A stretch of DNA of 64,000 nt, from positions 192,501-256,500 of the forward strand of contig JABMCL010002087.1 of assembly GCA_018857735.1 (NCBI GenBank), in the 5' to 3' direction. The position numbers and the translations under genes were made by a program. Under the pieces are notes generated by a model, which was not told the origin of the DNA, made no database searches, and was given only the letters and a program-made list of their open reading frames with translations. This stretch comes from Alviniconcha marisindica. Taxonomy: Eukaryota > Mollusca > Gastropoda > Provannidae. Below are positions 22,145 through 35,064 of this stretch, piece by piece (position 1 is the stretch's first letter; each line of letters starts with the position of its first letter).

Positions 22145-23085
22145 TCAGAAAAAGAGTGTAGTGCACGAGTCGGAGTGCAGACTATTAACAACAATACTAA
22201 TAATATTAGAAAATAGCGATAATAAAACTACATACAGTACAGTGATATTAGCAAGACGTCAAAATTATCATAACCACTATCCACACATCAGGACACACCT
22301 CATCATATAATCATGTTAATATAATATAGGCTCTATATATCAGAATCAAAAAGTCACGTCATCCAAGCAATATACTCGCAACAGTCAAAAATGTGTCCTC
22401 GTCATTCTAAAACAACAGCATACTTCATACTATGGTCTCATTATGAAGTAAAGAGAAACTGGTGACAATTTGATGCGTATTTAGTTTGTTACTCTAACTG
22501 TGTCGCTTTTCAGTGAACATTTTCCTACATCCCGGCCCCGCCATACTAACCTAGTTTATTAAGAATCGTTCATGGTGATGGATATATATATATGTGTGTG
22601 TGTGCGTGTGTGTGTGTGTGTGTGTGAAACTGGCAGCAAAAACTGACCTAGGCACCACGCGAACCCGTTAGGCTGGCCCAGAAAGTTTTTCGTTTGACTC
22701 TGGAGAGACAGACCGCCAGAGAGAAACGGGCTACATTGAAGAACTCTGGACAAAAGGGCTGGAAACACGATTTGAACAAATGTCGGGACCCACTTTTTCA
22801 GATGGCCGAGATTCACCAGTGACGGCAGCACCAGACCTCGATACATTTAAAAGTTTTGCGATCAACATTTGGATTTGTGTGTATACGTGATGGACTGCTA
22901 GATGTTTGTTCGACACAACTTCCGTAGATCTGTATGATCTCTGCTTTCTAACGCTTTTGTCGTTGTTTTTGTTTGATCTTGTGCGATCTGGCTGGCGTCG
23001 CTGACAGCTGGTTTTCTATGGAGTTGTCCAGATCCGTGATTAGCTCGGTTTAATTCTATCCGTGATTGATGTTGCGTATCCCGTG

Positions 23086-23125
<40 letters not shown>

Positions 23126-23995
23126 GCTGATAGGGTCGCTAGCGATGTTGGTCTTTCACGAGGGAGTATCTCCTTCGTAAAAGACCTACTTCGCTGGCGA
23201 TGTTATTTTTCTGGCACTAATAAGCTTCTTCAGTGAAATTCCTTTGCTGGTCTGTTCCTCGTAAATCTGCGCGTAACAATGGTTTAATGCGCAATTAGCT
23301 TTGGTTTAACATTTCCATAAATTAAGCCTTCTTACGTCGTGGTTTAACATTTGTTTGTTGGGAAAACAGATTTCGGCATTCAAAGTTCCATTTCACAAAG
23401 TCTGCGGATAAGTAAAGGTTTACTTTGATCAACTGATTTACTGTAAACCGGTGACGGAAATGAAAACCACTGTTTTCCGATTACATTGGTGAGCGTTCTT
23501 TGTCCTATATGGGTTTGTTTTGTCGTTGGATTATTTTTGAGCCTATACTGCATGGTTTTATGTCCACGTATGTTGACTTTAAACTCTTACTGACAAAACA
23601 ACCAGATATTAAGGTCTACCGAAGTGCACTGGCTCTTTGAACTTTTATGCCTTAACTGATTAGTCGTAGTTCCGTTGTTTGCTAGAACCATCTTAATGAA
23701 ATGACAAGTGTGGGACTTTCAGTTTCAGTGAAGCCAGAACCTCAGTCGGGCAATCTGACATAACCAAGTCTGCTAAATAGAGTTCTCAGTTAGGCGGCCA
23801 CACACGACGACACTTGGATCTTTCAGCGCAGTGGGAAGGTACGTTACCTTATTAGCTGGTTTGACCGTAATGGGGTTTGAGTTAGTTAGCCCGCTGGCGA
23901 CATTACGCAATCCCAGTCACCCGGCCGATGTCACAAAGGGCTAATGTGGCGTTCGCGGCGGTTGACTGGGCACTAAAGACGAGTACGAGTATCTG

Positions 23996-24026
<31 letters not shown>

Positions 24027-24440
24027 TGTGCTTTTTGCGTTATTAGCGAAAGCTTAAATACATCTTTTATATATGGGATGTTTTATGTTTTGCTGTGGTC
24101 ACTGCTAACCAGTAAATTTCCCCACGGGACTGTAACGTTGTGATGTATTGCATGGCCCTGGTCGTGGTGCCCTCCAGGATGGCAATACCTGTCTGTGCAG
24201 CCGGTGCTTCCCAGCAGCCAGGAATGTGTCATCAGTTAATTGCCAGGTTGCCAACTGCCAGTAGTCCATTGCGGAATTGTCAATACTTGAGCAAATATCC
24301 TTTGCAAGACCTGATGGAGTGACGGCCACGTATACACACATACATACACGCTGGCACTCTAATAACATTTCGGTGACGTTTTTAATAAAAGAAACAGTTT
24401 GAAAGAAAAAAGAGACAGCTTTAAGAATGTTTCGGTGGCA
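22145..24440. other. No gene seen; microsatellites and unassigned DNA
   Basis: It has TG tracts at 22593-22625 and 23085-23125 and TGCG repeats at 24002-24026. Open frames of 60-95 codons at 22559-22916 and 24140-24322 have no recognisable motif. Confidence 0.4.
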
Positions 24441-24454
24441 AACGCACGCAGGTA

Positions 24455-24740
<286 letters not shown>

Positions 24741-24999
24741 CGCTTTTGCGGCTTCCTACTTGAGCAGAATGGTGAGATTTGTGCACAGAGGGAGTGCGGT
24801 TCGATGGGGATGCGATTTTCGATGGGCACTGTAATGGGCGCAAATAATAACAGTTGACAAGGGCACGTGCAAATCCCTAGCAAATGAAAACACATACGCA
24901 CACAAAAACAAAAGAAAGCAACCACATGGAATCGCTAAGCCTGTCAGCTGAGTGGCACATGTTTCAGCGGCATCTCCGTCAACACTCCCTCTGGACCTC

Positions 25000-25085
25000 C
25001 CCCCCCCCCCCCCCCCCCCCCCCCCCGGGGCCCCTCCATCCTTCCCGTCCATCCCTACCGCCCCCCCCCCCTACCCCCGCCCCCA
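25000..25085. repeat. Poly-C tract
   Basis: About 27 C in a row, then GGGG and further C-rich stretches, directly next to the C-terminal part of the decayed Tc1-like transposase. Confidence 0.95.
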
Positions 25086-25775
25086 CCCCCGACGACTTCT
25101 TGACGAAGATTCTATGCAGTGTGCTGAGGTTGCTGTAGCAGCAGACATTTAAACTCGTCCCAGACACACTCAGCTAGTGACAAATCAGACATTTCAACTC
25201 GTCCCAGACACACTCAGCTGGTGACAAATCAGACATTTCAACTCGTCCCAGACACACTCAGCTGGTGACAAATCAGACATTTCAACTCGTCCCAGACACA
25301 CTCAGCTGGTGACAAATCAGACATTTCAACTCGTCCCAGACACACTCAGCTGGTGACAAATCAGACATTTCAACTCGTCCCAGACACACTCAGCTGGTGA
25401 CAAATCAGACATTTCAACTCGTCCCAGACACACTCAGCTGGTGACAAATCAGACATTTCAACTCGTCCCAGACACGCTCAGCTGGTGACAAATCAGACAT
25501 TTCAACTCGTCCCAGACACGCTCAGCTGGTGACAAATCAGACATTTCAACTCGTCCCAGACACGCTCAGCTGGTGACAAATCAGGTGAAATGGCTGGCCG
25601 GAGCAAGGTGTGGATGTTTCTGAACAAGAGTTCATTCTGCACGACTCTGGCAACTTGAGATCGGGCATGGTCCATGGTTCTGCACAAAGGGCGCGATGTG
25701 GTTCCTCACGATCTCATCCCGGTATCGCAAGCCGGTGACAGCACCCTCTAAAGGATAACAAGGTGGAGCTGTGAA
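25086..25775 (-). pseudogene. Decayed Tc1/mariner-like transposase
   Basis: On the minus strand, 25747 downwards reads AVTGLRYRDEIVRNHIAPF. A frame change follows, then DHARSQVARVVQNELL and LLRPAISPDLSPAERVWDEL (ending near 25541). This is the 'DNARPHTAR...SPDLSPIEHVWDEL' region with the second Asp and the Glu of a DD34E-type transposase, which cuts and pastes its own element. The N of DNA-R-P is missing and a frameshift sits there. After the Glu motif come ten 44-bp repeats (25145-25584), then LLLQQPQHTA and a stop, which correspond to the normal C-terminal continuation. The N-terminal DNA-binding region and inverted-repeat ends were not found. Clearly non-functional. Confidence 0.85.
25145..25584. 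repeat. 44-bp minisatellite, exactly ten copies, derived from transposase
   Basis: The unit on the plus strand is ACATTTCAACTCGTCCCAGA + CACACTCAGCTGGTGACAAA + TCAG. Its reverse complement encodes the SPAE(C/R)VWDELK segment round the catalytic Glu of the host transposase. The three copies next to the transposase body (25453-25584) have CACGCTCAG, matching the ancestral Arg codon. The six before them (25189-25452) have CACACTCAG, and the outermost (25145) has two extra changes. Confidence 0.97.
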
Positions 25776-25777
25776 AC

Positions 25778-25908
25778 GTCGACTACAGCAACGACCGCAC
25801 CCACTGCAGACTGTACAGGATCTTCGCCAAGCAGTTGTCCAGGAGCGGCAGAACGTCCCACATGACTCATTGAGGCGCCGTCAAACTGCCATCGACGCGT
25901 ATGGCTAA
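25778..25908 (+). pseudogene. Tc1/mariner-like transposase C-terminal fragment, inverted
   Basis: The plus strand reads RRLQQRPHPLQTVQDLRQ, then VPHDSLRRRQTAIDAYG and a TAA. This is the usual 'IP...L..SMRRR...I.A.GG' end of Tc1 transposases. Its first part (CTACAGCAAC...ATCTTCGCCAAGCAG) is homologous to the minus-strand end at 25090-25144, so two copies of the same C-terminal region lie in opposite orientation. Confidence 0.75.
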
Positions 25909-26261
25909 TGGTGGCCAAACACGGTGCTGATCTGACAGAATCGACAGCGGCAACCATCCATGACAATGTCATCACTTTGACTTGTTTCAGTATTTGAACA
26001 ATTGAGTGAAATTTCTTCCGTTCAAATTTCGTCACATACGGTGGAGAAAAAGAAGAAGAAGTCAGAATGACAATTGTACCTGGTAAGGTGCTTTCTGTGT
26101 TGAGTATATCTTTTGATGCTTGGTTCCGACGGATTACTGGTGTAAAAAGTAATACACATTCATATAAAACGAGAAACAAATATGTGGCAAGTTTTTGGGT
26201 GGAGACTAATATACTTCAACAACAAAGAAATCAATGAAAGAAAAAGAAAGTTTTAAATCGA

Positions 26262-26370
<109 letters not shown>

Positions 26371-26703
26371 CGTGCGTGCGTGCGCGTGTGTTGTGTTTGT
26401 TTGTTTGCGTTTATCAATCAATATCAGCATTGTCACGTGTCAAGTAAAAGATGCGTACACATAGAATGAGGCATGATGTTGAGAGCATTCATAATCATAC
26501 ACATATTCACAGAAACATTAAGACAGTGTACATGCCATAATAATAAGATCGAGATAAAAAAATTTTTATATTTATTTATTAGTTAAACACACAGTCACAG
26601 CAACCACTTAGTTTTTCATAAATAAAAGAGTAAAATACCATTACGTAAAAGGCGAAGAAGAACAAATTTAAAACAGAACGAGGCCCAGAGCGCTCGTGCA
26701 GAA

Positions 26704-26845
26704 TCAACACACAAGGGAGTTAATTAGCGCTCGAAATACGTAACACAAGTATGACAACGATGATCTGAGTCGCCTACGGTAACTCTCACCTGGCATACGT
26801 GTTAATACAAGATACATAAACTCGACCAGAGGTACATCCTCAAGA
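26704..26845 (-). repeat. Dispersed repeat, family G
   Basis: The minus strand is open and reads EDVPLVEFMYLVLTRMPGE, then RRRLRSSLSYL. The copy at 43720-43850 reads DAPLMEFMYFVFKRMPGE and RRLRSLFDVFRE. Such shared peptide suggests a piece of a mobile-element ORF or a repeat often captured in exons; type not determined. Confidence 0.7.
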
Positions 26846-27040
26846 ACAAACACAACATCCAAAATAAAACAAAAAGAGAGAGTGACAAGAAGAAGAAGAA
26901 AAGAGTGATTAAAACGCACCTCACTGTCCTCACTATATGCGTTTGTGTGCGCGTATGTGTGGGTTTCTTTCTTTGCTTCTGTAAGCATGTGTGCGCGCGC
27001 GTGTGTGTTGTGTCTGCGTTTGTATGCATCTGTCTGCGTG

Positions 27041-27312
<272 letters not shown>

Positions 27313-27667
27313 AAGAAAGAAAGAAAGGCATTACCATGTTTAATCTAAGCAACATCACATAGGTGCCAGCGGCACGGCCCTCTTTCTCATACGCAATCCA
27401 TTTAAAATTACCTTTCTTTTTTGTTCATTGATTTCTTTGTTGTTGCAATTTGTCTTTACTCTCCACCCGAAAAACTTGCTTAATATTTGTTTCTCCTTTT
27501 ATATTCATAATATTGATCGACGTACCGTTTTTGTTTTTTTTCAATCTAAGCTGAATGGCGCATGAAATACGGTCAAAAATAGGGACATATACCATTTGCT
27601 GACATCATTTTCAAGAGCAGAAAGAAAGAAAGGTAGGAAATGTTTTTGGTTCGCTTAATTTGATTAC

Positions 27668-27823
27668 CGTTTCCCCAAGCAACGCTGCCTGAAAATGGAG
27701 TCAGAGTGATGTCGTCTAAGTTGTCGCACAAGCGCTTCAGTACGGATGTACGTGATAACAGACTGAAAATCTTCCACTTCGCTGACGATTCTTTCTGCAG
27801 ATTACTCAGCAAAGGCGCAGTTT
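27668..27823 (-). CDS. Orphan exon candidate, unknown protein
   Basis: On the minus strand a TTTTTGTCACAG acceptor precedes 156 bases (class 1-1 exon: two bases, 51 codons, one base), followed by a GTAATC donor. The encoded residues include KWKIFSLLSRTSVLKRL and DDITLTPFSGSVAWGN, with a balanced composition unlike the simple-repeat frames around. No partner exon was recognised on either side, so it may belong to a gene with very long introns, be a relic, or be chance. No function proposed. Confidence 0.3.
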
Positions 27824-28837
27824 CTGTGACAAAAAGTGCCGGTGAATAGACGTTTAGTGAAAAACGTCACAATTTTGTGAACTCAGCCGAAGCTACTGGA
27901 TGACTGAATGAACGATATTTTATATATACATGCCGCTTAAAAACAGCCTCCACACAATATATAGTGTATGCATGTTCATAACGCAAGATGTACACAGAAA
28001 TGTTCTCTTAAGCTGCAAGTGCAAAACCTTTCACACAACAATACAGCCCACAGAAACTCCCGAAAAACCCGAGACGGACACATAAGTATACATAGTAGCC
28101 TAACCATGCACACAAGGATGGGAAGAAATCACATATGTGCAATTTCACACACACACACACACAAAAACTGTAAACCTATAACTGCTTCTGACAACAGTTC
28201 AGTGACGGTGTTTTGTACATGTATGTAGTCTCGCTAGTTGCTAACCACGAAACTCAGTTTATAAATTCAATACAACATCAAAGGGGTATTTTCAGATAAA
28301 GTTCTTGATTTGAGGTATTTTGTTTTTGTCTCTACAAAACGTGTCCTGAGAAGGCTAGTTCCTCTAAAAGGCAACGTGATGTCCAGAAAAGAAAGAAAGA
28401 AGAAAAAGAAAAAACAATACAAACTACTCTTCGTCTCTCCGGAATTTCAGTTTAATAGTGCGACTCCCTGGTACAAGCCATCAAATAAAATAAACAATAT
28501 TTTCATAGAAAAACAAACAAAAAAACATTTAGCATAAAGGCTTTTTGTTTTTGTTTTTTGAAAGGAAACGGGAATCAGGAAAACGTTGATTGTGTGTTCG
28601 TTGATTTTTGACCCACAAAAAGCAAGACAAAACATCATGAGGGCTTGTTTTACTGGCTTACTTATTATCATTTGTTTCTTTCGTCTTCGGTTAGACGCTA
28701 GCCTATACACTTTCTCCCATGCTTCTGAAAACTTCATCGAAACATTTCTTGGCATATTGTTTTATATGTTGAATATGTCCAACAACATCACCGCCACCTG
28801 TTTGCAGTTGTACTTTCTGTTTTTAATTGGGTGGGGG

Positions 28838-28952
<115 letters not shown>

Positions 28953-28984
28953 TTTCCGCAGCAATGCTGTTCAGTTGAAGGCAG

Positions 28985-29190
28985 TTTAGTTCAGGTCAGG
29001 TTAAGTCAAGATGGTAGCTATGCGCTCGGGAAATCCCATATGCACTCTGCCCCGTCTCTCGCGCAAGTCTCCACAGTGCCGTTTTTTGAACAGTTCTGAC
29101 AGTGATTGTCGAGGACGTCCTCTTTTTATCTGCGCCTCTGTTGAAGGCAGTATTCTCAATGCCTTAAGTAATGTCAGTGTCAATGTGAAG
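28985..29190 (-). mobile_element. LINE (RNase H type) 3'-end fragment, copy 2
   Basis: The minus strand 'GAGTGCATATGGGATTTCCC'-like end and the following CGCATAGCTACCATCTTGAC match 36310-36355, and less well 19830-19900. One frame stays open for 60 codons but the protein is shifted relative to the other copies. Confidence 0.6.
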
Positions 29191-29239
29191 TGGAAGTCAG
29201 TTTAACTCCATGTAGACAGCCACATGCTGGTTGCGAAAA

Positions 29240-29520
29240 TCAGTGTTGGAGAAGGGGGTCGAGGGGGGGGGGGGGGGGGGGGGGAGAGAGATGATGGGAT
29301 GGAAGAGCGAGGAAAGGGATGCGGGAAGAACACACGGAAGAGATCCATGTGAGTGGGGTTGAGGAGGTCGGTGGGTGACTAAGGCCGGAGTTGGAAAACA
29401 AATATGATTTCAGCTGCCTCCGAAAACACACAGTCAAAATGTCTTCTGTATTCAGTTTCGAGCGCGTCTGGCAGACTTTTCCAACGGGTGGGCGCAGCAT
29501 CGCTGGGTGCTTTTCGTCAG
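29240..29520 (-). mobile_element. LINE ORF2 3'-end fragment
   Basis: On the minus strand two overlapping frames give APTRWKSLPDALETEYR and FRRQLKSYLF, the terminal motif of CR1/RTE-like reverse-transcriptase ORFs. A poly-G tract (29265-29284) interrupts its 3' side. Confidence 0.6.
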
Positions 29521-29654
29521 TTTTGCTCTCACCGAACCCAGAGATGTCTACTGTAACGTGTTAGGTACACTTGGATGCAGGCTATTATGTTGCGCTGAGA
29601 CTCTGTGAAAGCTTATTGTAATGATTTTGTACCCCATGCTGGCCGACCGTCTGG

Positions 29655-29930
29655 CGAAGTCTGACGCACTAGCTAGCAGGCTATTTTAGGTGCTGCAAGC
29701 CTCGGCTGATTAGTTTGATACGTTCGCTGCTGCCTAGCCGGAATACCAACTGTCGTAAGAAGAAGACCACACTTTCCACTGTTGGTTCCCGCGCCTTTTC
29801 TGTCTTCAGCCCCTGTACATGGAATGACTTTCCCCTTCCCTCCGACGGAAGTCCTCTCTGGACTTCCGCTTCAAATCTAACCTCAGAACAGTTCCTTTTC
29901 CAAAACAATAGACCTGCCATATGTTTCCCT
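29655..29930 (+). mobile_element. LINE ORF2 3'-end fragment, opposite orientation
   Basis: The plus strand reads SRAFSVFSPCTWNDFP, then, with a frame shift, SSLDFRFKSNLRT. This is the 'RSFS..GP..WN.LP...SL..FK..LKT.LF' ending. It faces away from the 29240-29520 copy, about 135 bp apart. Confidence 0.65.
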
Positions 29931-29939
29931 CTCCGCGCT

Positions 29940-30080
29940 GCTGTTGTCCTCCGCCTAAAGTCCCTGTTTGTTGTTCTCCGCCTAAAGTCCCTGTTTGTTG
30001 TCCTCCGCCTAAAGTCCCTGTTTGTTGTCCTCCGCCTAAAGTCCCTGTATGTTGTCCTCCGCCTAAAGTCCCTGTTTGTT
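29940..30080 (+). repeat. 27-bp minisatellite, five copies
   Basis: The unit TGTTGTCCTCCGCCTAAAG plus TCCCTGTT repeats five times with one or two changes. It is a multiple of three and stays open in the frame of the preceding LINE relic, giving LRLKSLFVV repeats. Confidence 0.95.
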
Positions 30081-30394
30081 ACGTGTATGCGCTTAGAAAA
30101 GTCTCTCCGGACAGACGATTTTGCGATGTATAAATACTTTAGTTATCATTATTATTTAATATGACACATCGGGCGATACTCATGCATGTCACAAGGCGAG
30201 CACTAAGTGTATCTATCACGCATGGTATTACGTGAACGATTGCCTGTTGAAAGACTTTGCTTAATGTCTGCATTCAAAATCTGACTTGTGTAATGTTGAA
30301 AATCATGCTAAAACTTTCGGGTATTGGCAGGTAATTGTCTGAAGCTAAGATTAAACAACTACCTAACTAATGTGAGCAGTTCTGCCTAATGTGG

Positions 30395-30450
<56 letters not shown>

Positions 30451-32976
30451 GGGGTTTACTCACTTGGGAGATGGGGGGGGGGGGGGGGGGTACGAACAAA
30501 TAACAGCACAGTGTTTACCTTTCGAAAAGGTGAAATCAAAATATTTGTACGTCTGGTAAGTGAACACGGCTTACCAGTGAGTGTAGAGCTACTGTTGTCA
30601 ACATTTATAGAAGATTTATTTGCATAATATTCAGTGAATATTGTAAACATTACTAAATGTCCCATTGTCGAATGTGAAAAGTTCGCGTAAAGTTGACATC
30701 AGGCAGTTAAATTGCAAAATGTAAACATTCGAAAAATAAATTTGCCGAATATAAACATTGGGCAAATGTGTTGTCTCATATGCCAACATTATAAGCAACT
30801 GTTCACATCACCTGAAACACAGCTGTACTTACAAATGTGACTGTCTGTCACTATAACGCATCATTTTCTGTTTAAATGAGAGCGTTGACATTATGTCTAA
30901 CTTCACAGAATGTGCAGTCTGGTTTTTCGATTCTGTGGGATGGTGTGCATCACGACATAGTTTGCATTAGCTGCTGAATTTGTTTGGATGGCAAAGCAAC
31001 CAGCAACAGAAAAGAAAAAGAAGAAGAAGAAGAAGAAAAAAGAAAAAGAAAAAAAGAAGACAAAGAAAAGAAGAAGACGGAGGTGGGGCAAGTATTGGCA
31101 CAGTCAAATTTCCGCCAACAGCGAAACTTTGTGGCTGAGAAAAACAACAGCGTAGATATTATATTAAGTCAATCAATCAGTCACTGTTTTATTTCATGTC
31201 TGTTCACAGTAAGGTGATATTAGACACAATATTTAATTGTAATATTTAGACAAAATATTATAATCATTAGGCTATATTATCCCCGTTGATTAATCTGTTC
31301 GTTTGTTGGCTCTGTGTGTGAGTGTGAGTGAGTGTGTGCGTGTGCGCGTGCGTGCGTGCGTGCGTGCGTGTTCTTTTATGACGTGTGTGTGTGTGTATGT
31401 GTGTGTGTGCGTGCGTGCGTGCGTGCGTGGGGGTTGGAGGGGGGTCATGACAGTTGCGAGTATGAGTCTATGCGTGCCTCTGCATGTCCGCTGGTTTCCC
31501 AGCACGGTTTTTCAGAACTAAGCAGCTGTACGTGTGACGTCCTTCGCCGGCTCGGGCCACTGAAGGTGCCGCACGTTTCAGTGTCACAGCTGGCTCCACG
31601 CGCCACCCCTTGTCTGGCATTATTAATCAATGGGATTATTTACACTGTACACTCAATGTAGCACTAGTTTTAGCGCACCCTAGTTCACTCCGGTGCAGGC
31701 AGAGCCCGTGCTCGCTTCCTACCCGGTTGCTTTGGCAACTAAAATGATCTAAAATCTTGTTGTTGCGCTGAACCTGGGGATAATTGAGATAGATCTGACG
31801 CGACTGAGTGATTAAAGCCCCATCAGTTCCCTTTCACTGCTGACTAACGCCGGTCACGATTCCCGCTCGGGAAACCCTATGCTTCTCATCGACCTCATCC
31901 ACTTGTTTTTCTGTTCCCATTCTGAAAAAAAAACGTTCTCGAACAATACCCGTGTTTTAGGATGAAATTATCCCCATTGCTTTGAGTAAACTCCATTGGA
32001 AACAAATGAAAAAAAGTTCGTTTTGCATTACAGTGTTCAGCGGCTGGTAAATTAGACTGGCAACAGGATTCCTGGGGAGTCGCAGTAAACGAGATTTATC
32101 TGTTTGTCCCTTTTGTTTTCTTTTTCTGCCCGCGAATTTGTTTGCTTTTACAATTGTGGACATTTCAGGCTAAGAACGAGAGAGACAGCCTACTGAGTTA
32201 GCGTTCTGGGTTTCATGAGACAGTTGGCGCCGCGTCTGCGAGAGGCAAGAGTTCAAGTGACCAGTCTCCTTGGGCAACGACAAAGTATGGAGCAGCAGCC
32301 CCTTTGACCCGGGCCCCTCCACTGTACGAAGTAGGGCAATAAAACACGACAGAAACGAATAGTGCATGCAGAAAACAAACTGCACGCACTTCTCTTTGCG
32401 GTCTATCAGCATCGTAGTGTTTACACCGGTTGCGGAAGTGAAAATCCCGCTTTTTTGGCGCAAAGCTCTTATAAGCATTGTCAAGAAGAAAAAATCTCTT
32501 TAACTCATCAATGCGCTACAAATCGACACGAAAAAGAACTAGTCTTCTCAAAACGTACTTTGCCGGTTTAACAGGTAGGGAGGACCAAAATAAAAACAGG
32601 AAATTAAGGATTTCATTTTAAAGTGTCCCGTTGATTTGACATCGATTTTACGAAATGACTTTGGTGAATGGCGATTAGCAGGATGGGATTGCAGAACACT
32701 GTCAAATGTCACAGCGTGACCTGCATCGCGGGTTCTATGGTTAAAAAAATAAATTAAAAAAATCGGACGAGAAATGGACTTCTCAAAGAGAGTGCGATGT
32801 GTGGCAGACGAGCTATGACACTGGACGGAGTTTTCTAGATCCAATGTCGCTAACTGTCACTCACGGATCTCGATATAAAATATCAACATCAAAATTCTTA
32901 ATTTCAAGTTTTTTATTTCTCCATTTCTCCATGTCTCTAGGACAATACAGGTTTTGAGAAGGCTCCCACCATTAAG

Positions 32977-33009
<33 letters not shown>

Positions 33010-33280
33010 TGCACATCGTGATAAACCCTTTTGTTGACATATGTACAGATCACTCAGTTTAATTCTAGGCGACCCAACCATAAGGACGGGGTTTCTTTCT
33101 TTTTCTTTGCTTACTTATTTTCTTCATCGTTGGTATGTTTAGTTTACTCGAGGTAAGTACGTAAGTCGTATACAAATACAAAGAAGGCGTGCGTCTAATA
33201 TTTATATTCCTTTTCTACATTCTCTCCGAAGAATGTGTACATTAACACCCGTCTCCTCTGTTCAGAACCCCGAGCTTCCT
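30081..33280. other. No gene seen; simple repeats
   Basis: (CT)n at 30396-30446, poly-G at 30470-30490, GAA-rich stretch 31005-31080, GTGC/GT repeats 31335-31430 and CA at 32981-33005. No splice-bounded coding stretch with recognisable motifs. Confidence 0.4.
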
Positions 33281-33284
33281 TCTT

Positions 33285-33332
33285 GGTGCTTTACGTCCAC
33301 GGAGGCGAGATGGCCTATTAGGGACGGGCCCC
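33285..33332 (-). repeat. SINE 3' module
   Basis: CTTGGTGCTTTACGTCCACG, then GGCGAGATGGCCTATTAGGG. It is identical over more than 40 bases to 52110-52158 but lacks the long body found there. Confidence 0.75.
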
Positions 33333-33465
33333 CGAGCTATGAAAGGTTCTCCTTTTAAAGCCTTGAGTAGATCAGAATATAGCCATGCTTGCTTTGCCCA
33401 TTGCCAGGTATTGTTTGCTCTGTATATGTACATGCCGGTGTGTGTGCGAGTGTCCTTGGCTATGC

Positions 33466-33466
33466 G

Positions 33467-33522
<56 letters not shown>

Positions 33523-33526
33523 ATGC
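33466..33526. repeat. (TG)n microsatellite
   Basis: About 26 TG units, then CGTG variants. Confidence 0.95.
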
Positions 33527-34489
33527 GTGTGTGCACCCCCGCAAAAAATCAGTTTGCTTTGAAAAAGCCTTCCCGTTTTGGGCAAACCTCACATTATCGT
33601 GTCACTTTATGCTTGATTGGTGTGTTTTCGTTTCCATTTACTTAAGGTTACTGGGGCACTGGTGAGCGCGAGTGCGAATGTGTGTGTGTGTGTGTGTGTG
33701 GCCGCGGAGAGAGAGAGAGAGTATTTTGACTTTGGTGCAAGCGTCAGGGTGCACTTGTAATGAATGTGAGTATAGCTAGCTATCGCTGGTTCCGCTAGCG
33801 GTCAGCCAGGGCCTGATGGCGGATGCAGCACAACGATTAACTAAAATAAACACAGGCCCAGGGCGCCTCCAAATCACGGCAGAAATCGGAAATCCCTGTT
33901 GCCACAACTGACACGGGTTGCACGTCAACGTCGATCAGTTGTTTCGTGTTGACTCCCACCCCGCGCATTCCACCTCCAGCTCTCCCACCCTTTTATTTAT
34001 TTTTAAATTTTTAAAATTTAATTTTTTACTTTGGTTGTTAGTTGTGTAGTTACATCCTTCCTGGGGCAATGGCGAAGTCACACAGTTTGCGTGTGAACAT
34101 AATAATGTGATCCGTGGCGAACTTACGGCCTCTCTGTCTCTGTCTCTCTCTCTCTGTTTTCAGTTTGCGGTTTGGTTGCTTTTTGCGTGTTTTGTTCAAC
34201 CCCCGCCGCAGGTGCATTAAGAAACTCACACAATTTACATGGGAACTAAATGTGTTCCATGCCGACAACGCAGTTCAACAGCGAAAACGTGCACGTATTG
34301 ATAAGAGAGGAATTAAAGCCGTTCTTATAACGTGATGGGGGATGAGGCATAGTTTATAAAATAAAAATTATGTACACTTGTTGAGATGAGCCCTAAGCGC
34401 ATTACAGTGGCAATAGCTGTATGCGACTATAAATGAGTGACTAGTTTAAACACCGCGTTTTAAATATCCACCAAAGTAGTTACAACGCC

Positions 34490-34840
34490 GATTAGTTGTT
34501 ACATGGCTGGTGCCGCGTACAACTGCTGCCGTCTCGACGCATGTTCTGTGTACACCATATAACCATAAACCAATTTACCCGTCACTTTATTTCAAGCCAC
34601 ATACGTAGGGTGTCTGTGTGTTTAGCTGTAACCTGCCACATGCACTTCAGGCAGAATGACCGGGGTCTTTTTCGAGCTACTGCGGTAGCACGGGGGTGGA
34701 ACGGATACCGAAATAAGAGTACACAGAACGCTGACCCTCTGGGGAGAAGAAACTTCTCCCGCCGCTCCTGCTGGGAATCGTACCCGCGACCTTTCAATCA
34801 CGAGTCCGGCACTCTACCACTGAGCAATTCCCGCCCCAGC
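34490..34840 (-). repeat. tRNA-derived SINE, family C
   Basis: Reverse complement of the element at 56210-56672. The minus strand begins GCTGGGGCGGGAATTGCTC, has a box A-like 'GCTCAGTGGTAGAGTGCCGG' and a box B-like GGTCGCGGGTACGATTCCC, then the body with 'GAGGGTCAGCGTTCTGTGTA'. Truncated at the 3' end. Confidence 0.85.
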
Positions 34841-35064
34841 ATGACGAAAGACGCTGGTGTGAGGATTGTTTCGGTCTGACATTTCTTTTGACAGAACCAA
34901 ACATACGCCCCACTTTCCCTACGTGACAATGAAGGAAGCTGAGGAGGAGGATTGACGCTGACGTTTCAGTCTGACCGTGTTTGACAGGGCCAATCAGATG
35001 TGCCCGGGGCCAGCTGGTCTCGTCAGCTAATGAAACTGATGGCACTCACATTATCTCCACTGCA

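Noticed and set aside
22559..22916. Minus-strand frames of 61-95 codons
   Set aside because: No start context, domain or splice partner; plus-strand frames are equally plausible.
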